DNA of 64,000 bases. It comes from Rathayibacter sp. VKM Ac-2759 (GTDB taxonomy: Bacteria; Actinomycetota; Actinomycetes; Actinomycetales; Microbacteriaceae). Below are positions 29,020 to 37,106 of this stretch, one piece after another. How positions within the stretch are numbered: the first letter of the stretch is position 1; the number at the start of each line of letters is the position of its first letter. A program made the translations under genes and the position numbers. The notes under the pieces are model-generated. The model was not told the origin of the DNA, searched no databases, and worked only from the letters and a program-made list of their open reading frames with translations. The stretch spans positions 558,001 to 622,000 of the forward strand of contig NZ_CP047176.1 in NCBI RefSeq assembly GCF_009834225.1. The letters run 5' to 3'.

Positions 29020-31463
29020 GGCGGGGCCTGCCCGGTCTGCTCGCCCGCGCCCGCGGGACGGCCGCCCTCGCCGTGCTCGCGGCGGCCGTGCTGCTGGCGG
29101 GTCCCGCCGTCGCCTCGACCGCCGACGACTCCGCCTTCTCGCCCCCGGCCGGCGCGTACCTCGGGGCGAGCCTCGACTGGAGCAGCGACAGCGCCGCCGA
29201 GCAGGCCGATCGCCTCGGCCGCCCGGCGGCGCTCCTCGAGCACGTCGCCTCCGTGCCGGTGACCGAGGCCGAGGTCGGCTACCTCGCGCAGTTCCTGCGC
29301 CAGGCCGAGGCGGAGGGGGCGCTCGCCGCCGTCACGCTCCGCCCGGTCGGCGGGCTCGACGGCTTCGACCGTGAGGAGGCCGAGGCGGCGGTCGACGCGC
29401 TCTCCCGCGCCCGCGACGGCCGGGAACTCCCGCTGTTCGTCCGCTTCGCGCCGGAGATGAACGCGAGCTGGACGGCCTGGGGCTTCGCGCCCGACGAGTA
29501 CACCGCCGCCTTCCGCGTCTTCGCCGAGGTGCTGCACTCCGATCTGCCCGACGCCGTCGCGGTGTGGTCGCCCGCCGCCGGAGAGTCGTACCCCTTCTCG
29601 AGCGGCGGCGCGACCGGCGACCCGGCGCTCGACACCGACGGCAGCGGACCCCTCGACGGGGGAGACGACCCCTACGGCCCCTACTACCCGGGCGACGACG
29701 CGGTCGACTGGGTCGGTCTGTCGGCCTACCACGACCCCAGCGGCGGCGGGGCTCCCACGAACGCGATCGCCGCCGAGGGTGCTCTGGAGGCGGACCTCGA
29801 CGGAGAGGGCGACCTCGCGTTCTACCAGCGGTTCGCGGCGAGCACCGGGACGCCGATGATGCTCGAGACCGCCGCCTTCTACAGCCCGGGAGCGGGTGGA
29901 CCGGGCGAGCTGGAGATCAAGCAGGACTGGTGGCGGCAGGTGATCACCGCCACCTCGGGTGACGAGCACCCGCTGATCGACGTGGTGCTGTGGCGCGACT
30001 CCTCCTCGGCCAGGGCCGTCGTCGGCGAGGTCGTCATCGACTGGTCCCTGACGGGCTCCGATGCCGTCGCGAGGGCGTTCGCCGCCGACGCCGAGCAGAG
30101 CGAGCTCGTCTTCGGCCCGGTCTACACCCCGTCCACGTCCTCGTCCGCGGCGCCGTCCGGGGGAGGGACGATCACCGGCGCGGCGGCCTGGATCCTGGTC
30201 GCGGGGGTCCTCGCCGCGGCGATCGCGCTGACCGCCTGGGGGCTGCTCCGCGGTCGGAGCGGCCGGCTCGCCTACGACGGACCCCCGAACCGCGACCTCC
30301 GGATCGACTACCTCCGCGGAGTCGCGATCGTCTTCGTCGTCATCAACCACATCGCTCTCGTCTCGGTCTGGCAGAACCTCACGCAGGAGGCCATCGGGAT
30401 GGTCTCGGGCGCCGAGCTGTTCGTCCTGCTCTCGGGCGGCGTGCTCGGGATGGTGCACCGGCCGAAGGTCCTCGGGGGCGGGCTCGGCGAGGTCACCCTC
30501 CGCACCGGGGCGCGGGCGTGGAAGCTCTACGTCACCGCGCTCGTGGTCGTGGTCCTCGTCGGTCTCGTGAGCCTCGTCGGATTCGTCGACTCCACTCCGG
30601 CGACCACCTACGTCGACGAGGGGACGGGAGCCGCGGGCAGCGAGGCCACGGGCCGCGTCTACGACCTCTACGCCGGTATCGGCAGCCTCCTGCGCTACCC
30701 CGTCGATCCGTCGATCGTCCTCGATCTGGCACTGCTCCGCCTCGGGCCCTGGCAGGTCAACGTCCTCGGTCTGTACGTGGTGATGCTCGCGATCGCCCCG
30801 CTGATCCTCTGGGCGCTGTCGCGCGGTCGGTGGGCGCTCGTGCTCCTGGTCAGCTGGGCCGTCTACGTGCTGCAGGCGGTCCTGAACCTGAGGGTGCTGC
30901 CCTCGCAGTTCGAGGACTCGTTCCCCCTGCTGACCTGGCAGGCGCTGTTCGTCACGGGCATGGTCGCGGGCTTCCACCGGCGGGAGATCCTGGCGTGGTT
31001 CGCGACTCGCGCCGGCCGGGTCCTCCTCGGAGTCGCCGTGGTGGCCACCGTGCTGCTGGCGGTCTTCTCGTGGAACAACCCCTACCTCTCCAGCCCCCTC
31101 GACGTCCGGCTGGGGCTGGTCCCCGCGAACACCTTCTCGGACGTCTACTCCGCCGCCTTCGAGCGCACCTCGCTCGATCCCGGTCGCGTGGTCAACGTGC
31201 TGCTCGTGGTCGTCACCGCCTACGCGGCGCTCAGCGTGCTCTGGCGGCCCGCTCACCGCCTCCTCGGCTGGTTCTTCGTCCCGCTGGGCCAGGCGACGCT
31301 CTACGTGTTCGTCATGCACGTCCTGTTCGTCCTGATCGTGGCGAACGTCCCGCTGCTTCGCGAAGGGAGCACCGTGATCAACTCGCTCGCCTACCTCGTC
31401 GTCCTCGGCCTGCTCTGGGTCATGGTGCGGACCCGGTTCCTCTTCCGGATCGTGCCCCGATGA
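29016..31463 (+). CDS. GH26-like domain fused to OpgC-type membrane acyltransferase
   Basis: This 815-residue protein combines a signal/anchor (about 1-35), an extracytoplasmic GH26-like barrel (about 36-370, E147 in RFAPEMNASW and E284 in MLETAAFY), a linker with one helix (about 385-410) and an OpgC-like acyltransferase of about ten helices (from RIDYLRGVAIVFVVINH, 428 on). OpgC proteins transfer succinyl or other acyl groups to glucans. The GH26 part is paralogous to the lipoprotein upstream but has Pro where the His before the acid/base Glu is usual, so catalysis may be altered. It is probably a polymer-modifying or chain-binding enzyme for the product of the adjacent GT2. ATGA overlap with the GT2. 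Confidence 0.8.
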   Translation: MRRGLPGLLARARGTAALAVLAAAVLLAGPAVASTADDSAFSPPAGAYLGASLDWSSDSAAEQADRLGRPAALLEHVASVPVTEAEVGYLAQFLRQAEAEGALAAVTLRPVGGLDGFDREEAEAAVDALSRARDGRELPLFVRFAPEMNASWTAWGFAPDEYTAAFRVFAEVLHSDLPDAVAVWSPAAGESYPFSSGGATGDPALDTDGSGPLDGGDDPYGPYYPGDDAVDWVGLSAYHDPSGGGAPTNAIAAEGALEADLDGEGDLAFYQRFAASTGTPMMLETAAFYSPGAGGPGELEIKQDWWRQVITATSGDEHPLIDVVLWRDSSSARAVVGEVVIDWSLTGSDAVARAFAADAEQSELVFGPVYTPSTSSSAAPSGGGTITGAAAWILVAGVLAAAIALTAWGLLRGRSGRLAYDGPPNRDLRIDYLRGVAIVFVVINHIALVSVWQNLTQEAIGMVSGAELFVLLSGGVLGMVHRPKVLGGGLGEVTLRTGARAWKLYVTALVVVVLVGLVSLVGFVDSTPATTYVDEGTGAAGSEATGRVYDLYAGIGSLLRYPVDPSIVLDLALLRLGPWQVNVLGLYVVMLAIAPLILWALSRGRWALVLLVSWAVYVLQAVLNLRVLPSQFEDSFPLLTWQALFVTGMVAGFHRREILAWFATRAGRVLLGVAVVATVLLAVFSWNNPYLSSPLDVRLGLVPANTFSDVYSAAFERTSLDPGRVVNVLLVVVTAYAALSVLWRPAHRLLGWFFVPLGQATLYVFVMHVLFVLIVANVPLLREGSTVINSLAYLVVLGLLWVMVRTRFLFRIVPR

Positions 31464-33481
31464 GCGCCGGAACGGCGGTCGGCACGAGGCCCGGCACCGA
31501 GAGCACCCTCACCTCGCCCGGCCGCATGCTGCTGCTGCGCATCGTCGTGGTGCTGACGATCGTGCTCGGCGTGAACTACGTCGGCTGGCGATGGCTCTTC
31601 TCGCTCAACTGGGACGCGTGGTGGATCGCGGTCCCGCTCGTCGCGGCCGAGACCTACAGTCTCATCGACGTCTGCCTCTTCGGGATGACCATGTGGCGGG
31701 CGAGGGGGCGGGCGGCGCCGCCTCCGCCTCCCGAGGACGCCACGGTCGACATCTTCATCACGACCTACAACGAGCCGATCGACCTGGTGATGACCACGGC
31801 GCTCGCGGCGCAGGCGGTGCGGTTCCCGCACGCGACGTGGGTGCTCGACGACGGCGACCGCGCCGAGATGCGCGCCGCGGCCGAGGGCGCGGGCCTGGGC
31901 TACATCACGCGCTCGGCCGAGTGGGAGGACCGCCCGCGGCACGCGAAGGCCGGCAACCTCAACAACGCGCTCGAGCAGACCACGGGCGAGTTCCTCCTCA
32001 TCCTCGACGCCGATCAGATCCCCCGCCCCGAGATCCTCGACAACACCCTCGGCTACTTCCGCGACGACGAGGTGGCGCTCGTCCAGACGCCGCAGGTGTT
32101 CTCGAACGTCGCGACCGGCGATCCGCTCGGGAGCCAGGCGCCCCTCTTCTACGGTCCGATCCAGCAGGGCAAGGACGGCTGGAACGCCGCGTTCTTCTGC
32201 GGGTCCAACGCCGTGCTGCGGCGGGAGGCCCTGATGCAGCTCGGCATCGCCGGCTACGTCCGCGAGCTCGATCGGAGCATCGCGTCGGCCCTTCGCACCG
32301 CGGCTCGCGCCGTGAGCCGGGCACGGTCGCACCCGGCCGCCGCCGACCCCGCCGTCCGCGCGGCGCTCGACGACGTCGGTGCCGCGATCACGGAGGCGCG
32401 GACCGCCATCGCCGGCGGCGCGCCGATCGCCTCGGTCACCTACGACCTGCACCGCCGCGTCGACGCCGCCGGCTACTCGCTCGTCGCCTCCGACGTGGCC
32501 GGCCTCGAGGAGGACCTCGCCGAGATCCGGGCGCTGGCCCGAGCCTCGGGCGGCGGCGGATCCTCGGTCGACACGGTCGTCGACATCGAGCAGATCGTCC
32601 AGACCCTCTCGGATCGCGAGCTCTCGCCGCTGAACGCCCTCGAGTCGGTGCAGGCGGTGCTGCAGAGCATCGCGGTCGACCGGCCGGGCGAAGCCCAGCC
32701 GATCATGCCGCTCGCGACGATCTCGGTCACCGAGGACATGGCGACCTGCATGCGCCTGCACGGCCTGGGCTGGAGGAGCGTCTACCACCACGAGCTCCTC
32801 GCGGACGGCCTGGCCCCGGAGGACGCGGGGACGATGCTCACCCAGCGGCTCCGCTGGGCGCAGGGCACGATGCAGGTGTTCCTCCGCGAGAACCCCCTGC
32901 TGCAGAAGGCGCTCAGCGTCCCGCAGCGGCTGATGTACTTCGCGACGATGTGGAGCTACATCAGCGGCTACGCGGCGGTGGTCTACTTCGCCGCGCCCAT
33001 CGTCTTCCTGGTGCTCGGGATCCTGCCGGTCGCCTCCGACGCGGTCGACTTCTTCATCCGTTTCATCCCGTTCATGATCGTGAACCAGCTCCTCTTCCTG
33101 GTCGCCGCGAAGGGCACTCCGACCTGGAGGGGGCAGCAGTACAGCCTCGCCCTGTTCCCGGTCTGGATCGAGGCCTGCACGACCGCGGTCAACAACGTGA
33201 TCCTGAGGATCCCGCTCGGCTTCGCCGTCACCCCGAAGACGCGGCAGGAGTCGACGGGGATCCCGTGGCGCCTGATCAGGATCCAGCTCGTGGTGATGGT
33301 CCTGCTCGTCCTCGCGATCGTGACAGGCTGCCTCCACCTGTTCCTCAACGGCGCGGAGCCGATCGGCACGGGGGTGAACATCGCCTGGGCGGTGTTCGAT
33401 CTCGTGGTGCTGAGCGTGCTGTTCCGCGCCGTCGCCTACCAGGGCTTCGAGCCCGCCCGCATCGAGAAGGAGACCGCATGA
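31460..33481 (+). CDS. Processive GT2 polysaccharide synthase (cellulose-synthase-like) with catalytic-domain insertion
   Basis: The 673-residue membrane glycosyltransferase has all GT2 synthase motifs: D130 (VLDDGDR), D183xD185 (LDADQ), TED 424-426 and QRLRW 462-466. Two N-terminal helices and about five or six C-terminal ones are visible. It should polymerise a beta-linked glycan from a UDP-sugar on the inner membrane face and extrude it. Between the CGSNAVLRREAL segment (about 247-258) and the TED motif there are about 160 mostly helical residues, against few in typical BcsA. The C-terminus is short and shows no PilZ domain, so cyclic-di-GMP control as in BcsA is not expected. The product is unknown. 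Confidence 0.87.
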   Translation: MSAGTAVGTRPGTESTLTSPGRMLLLRIVVVLTIVLGVNYVGWRWLFSLNWDAWWIAVPLVAAETYSLIDVCLFGMTMWRARGRAAPPPPPEDATVDIFITTYNEPIDLVMTTALAAQAVRFPHATWVLDDGDRAEMRAAAEGAGLGYITRSAEWEDRPRHAKAGNLNNALEQTTGEFLLILDADQIPRPEILDNTLGYFRDDEVALVQTPQVFSNVATGDPLGSQAPLFYGPIQQGKDGWNAAFFCGSNAVLRREALMQLGIAGYVRELDRSIASALRTAARAVSRARSHPAAADPAVRAALDDVGAAITEARTAIAGGAPIASVTYDLHRRVDAAGYSLVASDVAGLEEDLAEIRALARASGGGGSSVDTVVDIEQIVQTLSDRELSPLNALESVQAVLQSIAVDRPGEAQPIMPLATISVTEDMATCMRLHGLGWRSVYHHELLADGLAPEDAGTMLTQRLRWAQGTMQVFLRENPLLQKALSVPQRLMYFATMWSYISGYAAVVYFAAPIVFLVLGILPVASDAVDFFIRFIPFMIVNQLLFLVAAKGTPTWRGQQYSLALFPVWIEACTTAVNNVILRIPLGFAVTPKTRQESTGIPWRLIRIQLVVMVLLVLAIVTGCLHLFLNGAEPIGTGVNIAWAVFDLVVLSVLFRAVAYQGFEPARIEKETA

Positions 33482-33810
33482 CGTTCACCACCGAGACCAT
33501 CGAGCCGGGGATCACCGTCGTCCACGGCGAGGGCAAGCTGAACATGGTGGCGGCTCCGGAGCTGCGCGACATCGTGAAGCGCTCGATCGACGAGGGGCGC
33601 TCGCGCCTCGTGGTCGATCTGAGCGCCGTGTCGTTCCTCGACTCCTCCGGTCTGGGCGCTCTCGTCGGCTGCCTGAAGAGCACCCGCCAGGCGGGAGGGG
33701 ACCTGCGCATCGCGGCCCCCAGCAAGCAGGTCTCGATGGTGCTGAAGCTCTCGAACCTCGACCGGGTCCTCGCGCAGTTCGACAGCCCTCTGGACGCCTA
33801 CCGTGACTGA
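33478..33810 (+). CDS. STAS-domain anti-sigma-factor-antagonist-like protein
   Basis: This 110-residue single STAS domain resembles SpoIIAA/RsbV. The phosphorylation motif FLDSSGLGALVG is intact, and by alignment to SpoIIAA the phospho-acceptor should be S56. It overlaps the GT2 stop (ATGA) and the kinase start (8 nt), so kinase, STAS and synthase are co-translated. In partner switching, the kinase phosphorylates the STAS protein, SpoIIE phosphatases reverse this, and the free form binds a target. No sigma factor is encoded here, so the target may be the GT2 or another part of the polysaccharide machinery. Confidence 0.92.
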   Translation: MTFTTETIEPGITVVHGEGKLNMVAAPELRDIVKRSIDEGRSRLVVDLSAVSFLDSSGLGALVGCLKSTRQAGGDLRIAAPSKQVSMVLKLSNLDRVLAQFDSPLDAYRD

Positions 33811-34216
33811 GCGCAGCCTGCTCTTCAGGACTCCGCCGGACACCGTCGACGTCGTGCACACCGCTCTCGAGTCCCTCTGGGACGAGCGGCCGGACATCGA
33901 CGAGATGGACCGGATGATGTTCGAGACGGCCCTCATCGAGCTGACCGCGAACGTGATCCAGCACGGGTCGTCCTCGACCACGATCATCTGCCGGCTCGAG
34001 ATCGTCGCCGATGAGCTGCAGCTGCGCGCCGAGCTCGTCGACACGGCCGACCCGCCCGGGATCGACACCGGGCCGCGGGAGATGCCGGACGAGTTCGCGG
34101 AGTCGGGCCGGGGCATCGCGTTCATCCAGGCGCTCGTGACCGCGTTCGACTACGAGCGCGCGGAGGGCCGCAACGTCTGGACCCTGAGCAAGGACCGTTC
34201 GCCGAGCGGGTCGTGA
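33803..34216 (+). CDS. RsbW/SpoIIAB-type serine kinase (HATPase)
   Basis: The 137-residue protein is a GHKL ATPase with N-box ELTANVIQHG (Mg-binding N50), a G1-like DTADPPG and a G2 SGRGIAFIQAL motif. These kinases phosphorylate a STAS partner and sequester a second partner according to ADP/ATP and phospho-state. Its GTG overlaps the STAS stop by 8 nt, and its stop overlaps the membrane phosphatase start. The length is that of a minimal anti-sigma kinase with no extra domain. Confidence 0.9.
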   Translation: MTERSLLFRTPPDTVDVVHTALESLWDERPDIDEMDRMMFETALIELTANVIQHGSSSTTIICRLEIVADELQLRAELVDTADPPGIDTGPREMPDEFAESGRGIAFIQALVTAFDYERAEGRNVWTLSKDRSPSGS

Positions 34217-35517
34217 TGCGCTCAGCGATCCGCTCGCGACTGCCCACCCGCGTCCCCGCCTCCCGTGTCACCGCGGCGGCGATCGGACTCGACGAGCACT
34301 CGCCCCTGGTCAAGCAGATCCCGGTGGCGTTCCTCTTCGCGGTCGCCGTGGCCCTCAGCCTCCTCCTCCCGACGATCGCGGTGACCGATCCGGCCGCCCT
34401 CGTGCTCGCCGCGGTCGCGATGACCGGAGCGACCGCCCTCGCCGCGGTCCTGCCGCGGATCGACCCGGGAGCGCGCGTCGTCCTCGTCGTCCCGGTGCTG
34501 GACTTCCTCGTCGTGGGGGTGCTCCGGTACGCCACCGGCGAGAGCGCCTCGATCTTCGCCTCCCTCGCGATCCTCCCGACCGTCTGGGTGGCGGCCTCTC
34601 CGGGGCGCCGCAGCGTCGCGCTCGCCTTCGCCGGCATCTGCGCGGGGCTCGTGGTGCCGTTCCTGCTCGGCTCGACGCTCGAGGAGAATCCGAACGAGCT
34701 GACCCGCGGACTGTTCTCGGCCGTCGCCTTCGGCCTCGCCGGAGCGGTGGTCAACGAGCTCGCCCGTCTCGCCCGGGCGCACGTGGAGGACGTCCGCGCG
34801 AGGGAGCGGATCACCCTCCTGGAGCTCGACCAGGCGGCCCTCGTGCAGCAGGCGCTGCTGCCCAAGACCGACACCGGCGCCGCGGGGTACGACTTCGCCG
34901 GCGTCTGCCTCCCCTCGAAGGCCGTGGGCGGCGACTTCTTCGACTGGTACCCCGTCTCCGGAGGCACCGCGTTCACCCTGGGCGACGTGATGGGCAAGGG
35001 GGTCGGCGCGGGGATCATCGCCGCGACGGTCCGCGCGGTGATCCGCAGCGCCCGCGGCCACGACGACCTCGCTGTCCCGCTGGACCGCGCCGCCGACGCG
35101 CTCTCCTCCGATCTCAGCGACACCGCCTCGTTCGCGACGCTCTTCCACGCCCGCCTCGAGCACGACAGCGGTGGGATCCGCTACGTCGACGCGGGGCACG
35201 GGCTCACCCTGCACGTGCGGGCCGACGGCTCCTGGGCGCGACTCGCGGCGCTGAACCTGCCGGTCGGCATCGGGAGCGAGGAGGTGTGGAGCGTCTCCCG
35301 CGTGGTGCTCGAGCCGGGCGACTCGCTCATCAGCTGCAGCGACGGCATCCTCGATCTCTACGACGGGACGGTGGAGTCGATGGGGCACGTCGCCCGGATC
35401 GTCGCCCGGTCCTCCGACTCCGCCGACGTCGTCTCCCGCCTGAGGGCGCTCACCGAGGCGTCCCTCGAGCGGGAGGACGATGTGACGGCGCTGGTCGTGC
35501 GGCGCCTTCCCGCCTGA
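34216..35517 (+). CDS. Membrane-bound SpoIIE-type PP2C phosphatase
   Basis: The roughly 433-residue protein has about six membrane helices (30-175), a short coiled coil (ARAHVEDVRARERITLLELDQ) and a PP2C/SpoIIE domain. Metal-site motifs are GGDFFDWY, LGDVMGKG, DAGHGLTL and EDDVTALVV. It is the second STAS phosphatase of the cluster and could sense a membrane or envelope cue, whereas the GAF-containing one could sense a cytosolic ligand. Either the GTG at 34213 (GTGA overlap) or the ATG at 34216 could be the start. Confidence 0.88.
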   Translation: MRSAIRSRLPTRVPASRVTAAAIGLDEHSPLVKQIPVAFLFAVAVALSLLLPTIAVTDPAALVLAAVAMTGATALAAVLPRIDPGARVVLVVPVLDFLVVGVLRYATGESASIFASLAILPTVWVAASPGRRSVALAFAGICAGLVVPFLLGSTLEENPNELTRGLFSAVAFGLAGAVVNELARLARAHVEDVRARERITLLELDQAALVQQALLPKTDTGAAGYDFAGVCLPSKAVGGDFFDWYPVSGGTAFTLGDVMGKGVGAGIIAATVRAVIRSARGHDDLAVPLDRAADALSSDLSDTASFATLFHARLEHDSGGIRYVDAGHGLTLHVRADGSWARLAALNLPVGIGSEEVWSVSRVVLEPGDSLISCSDGILDLYDGTVESMGHVARIVARSSDSADVVSRLRALTEASLEREDDVTALVVRRLPA

Positions 35518-35583
35518 GGGCCCGTCGACCCGCGGACTCGGTGGCGGGCCGCGGATCTCCCCGCTCGAGCGCCTGATCGTCAG

Positions 35584-35589
35584 TAGTGT
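35584..35589 (+). promoter_or_regulatory. -10-like box of a probable leaderless promoter
   Basis: TAGTGT ends 7 nt before the ATG of the prolyl aminopeptidase gene, with no ribosome site between. Confidence 0.4.
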
Positions 35590-35596
35590 GCGGCCT

Positions 35597-36553
35597 ATGC
35601 GCACTCTGTACCCCGAGATCGAGCCCTTCGACAGCGGGATGCTCGACGTCGGCGACGGTCACGAGCTCTACTGGGAGGTCTCGGGCAACCCCGAGGGCAA
35701 GCCGGTCGTGTTCCTCCACGGCGGTCCCGGCGCGGGCACCTCGCCGGCCCACCGCCGCCTCTTCGATCCGGAGAAGTACCGCATCGTCCTCTTCGACCAG
35801 CGGATGTGCGGACGCTCCACGCCTCACGCCAGCGAGCCCGGGGCCGACCTCTCCACCACCACGACCTGGTACCTCGTCGCCGACATCGAGAAGCTGCGCG
35901 AGCACCTCGGAGTCGACCGCTGGCAGGTCTTCGGCGGCTCCTGGGGCTCGACCCTCGCCCTCGCCTACGCCGAGACGCACCCCGAGCGCGTCACCGAGAT
36001 CGTCCTGCGCGGGATCTTCACCCTGCGCCGGGCCGAGCTCGAGTGGTTCTACGAGGGCGGCGCCGCGGCGGTCTACCCCGACCTCTGGGAGGCGTACACC
36101 GCCGTCGTCCCCGCCTCGGAGCGCGGCAGCCTCATCGAGGCGTACTACCGCCTCCTGCACGACGAGGACCCGGCCGTGCACGGGCCGGCCGGTGTCGCGT
36201 GGACCACCTGGGAGGCGTCCACCATCTCGCTCCTGCCGCGTCCCGAGATGGTCGAGGCCTGGTCCGACCCCGCCTACGCGCTGGCCTTCGCGCGCATCGA
36301 GAACCACTTCTTCGTGCACCACGGCTGGCTGGAGGAGGGGCAGCTGATCCGCGACGTCGGCGTGCTGCGGAACGTGCCCGCCGTCATCGTCCAGGGCCGC
36401 TACGACATGTGCACCCCCGCGTTCACCGCCTGGGACCTGCACACCGCCTGGCCCGAGGCCGACTTCCGCCTCATCCCGGACGCCGGTCACGCGTTCGACG
36501 AGCCCGGCATCCTCGACGCCCTGATCGAGGCCACCGACCGCTTCGCCTCCTGA
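35597..36553 (+). CDS. pip: Prolyl aminopeptidase (proline iminopeptidase)
   Basis: This 318-residue alpha/beta-hydrolase of the S33 family has the oxyanion-hole motif HGGPGAG (41-47), FDQRMCGRS, nucleophile S115 in GGSWGS, the charge-relay Asp in QGRYDM, and the His in DAGHAFDEPG. It releases N-terminal proline from peptides in the cytosol. The length and DQR-GxS pattern match bacterial Pip monomers. The ATG at 35597 is preferred to the GTG 9 nt upstream. It is transcribed apart from the polysaccharide cluster. Confidence 0.92.
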   Translation: MRTLYPEIEPFDSGMLDVGDGHELYWEVSGNPEGKPVVFLHGGPGAGTSPAHRRLFDPEKYRIVLFDQRMCGRSTPHASEPGADLSTTTTWYLVADIEKLREHLGVDRWQVFGGSWGSTLALAYAETHPERVTEIVLRGIFTLRRAELEWFYEGGAAAVYPDLWEAYTAVVPASERGSLIEAYYRLLHDEDPAVHGPAGVAWTTWEASTISLLPRPEMVEAWSDPAYALAFARIENHFFVHHGWLEEGQLIRDVGVLRNVPAVIVQGRYDMCTPAFTAWDLHTAWPEADFRLIPDAGHAFDEPGILDALIEATDRFAS

Positions 36554-36607
36554 CCCGCGCGGCGCCGGGCGATGCGCGCCCGGGCCGCCGCCGCGGGCCG
36601 ACGCGAC

Positions 36608-36613
36608 TACCCT
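36608..36613 (+). promoter_or_regulatory. -10-like box of a probable leaderless marR-type promoter
   Basis: TACCCT lies 6 nt before the MarR ATG with no Shine-Dalgarno. Confidence 0.35.
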
Positions 36614-36619
36614 GATCAG

Positions 36620-37054
36620 ATGCCCGCCGACGACGCCTCCGAGATGGCCACCTGGCCCACGGGTCGCCTGCTCTCGACGGCGTCCCGGATGGTCGAGCAC
36701 GCCTGGCACGGCGCGCTCGCCGAGATCGGGCTGACGCACGCCGGGCTCATCGTGCTGCACTTCCTCCAGGCCGGACCGACCGCGCAGAAGGAGCTGGCCG
36801 CCGCCGCGCACGTCGAGGTGCAGACCATGTCGCGCACCATCGAGCGCCTCGAGCGCGAGGGCCACGTCGCGCGCCACAGCGACCCGGCCGACCGCCGGCG
36901 CCAGCTGGTCTCGCTGACCCCGAAGGGCGCGGAGGCGTGGCACCGCGCCCACCGCCTCGAGGTCGACATGTTCCCGGGCAGTCTCGAGCACGGCCCGCTG
37001 CGGGAGGCGCTGCTCGACATCATCCGCGACGCGAGCGAGTCCCGCTGGGGCTGA
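36620..37054 (+). CDS. MarR-family transcriptional regulator
   Basis: The 144-residue winged-helix protein has the MarR core: an N-terminal dimer helix, recognition region KELAAAAHVEVQTMSRTIERLEREG and wing HSDPADRRRQLVSLTPKG. The DRR motif and the alternation of basic residues in the wing are typical. MarR proteins usually repress neighbouring transport or detoxification genes. No obvious target lies next to it, though an MFS exporter is 1.5 kb away. The ligand is unknown. Confidence 0.9.
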   Translation: MPADDASEMATWPTGRLLSTASRMVEHAWHGALAEIGLTHAGLIVLHFLQAGPTAQKELAAAAHVEVQTMSRTIERLEREGHVARHSDPADRRRQLVSLTPKGAEAWHRAHRLEVDMFPGSLEHGPLREALLDIIRDASESRWG

Positions 37055-37094
37055 CCCCCTCCGCAAGCCCCCTCGCGAGCCTCGCCGTCGCCAG

Positions 37095-37100
37095 TACCGT
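37095..37100 (+). promoter_or_regulatory. -10-like box of a probable leaderless promoter
   Basis: TACCGT lies 6 nt before the ATG of the YpfJ-like gene. Confidence 0.4.
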
Positions 37101-37106
37101 GACCGC

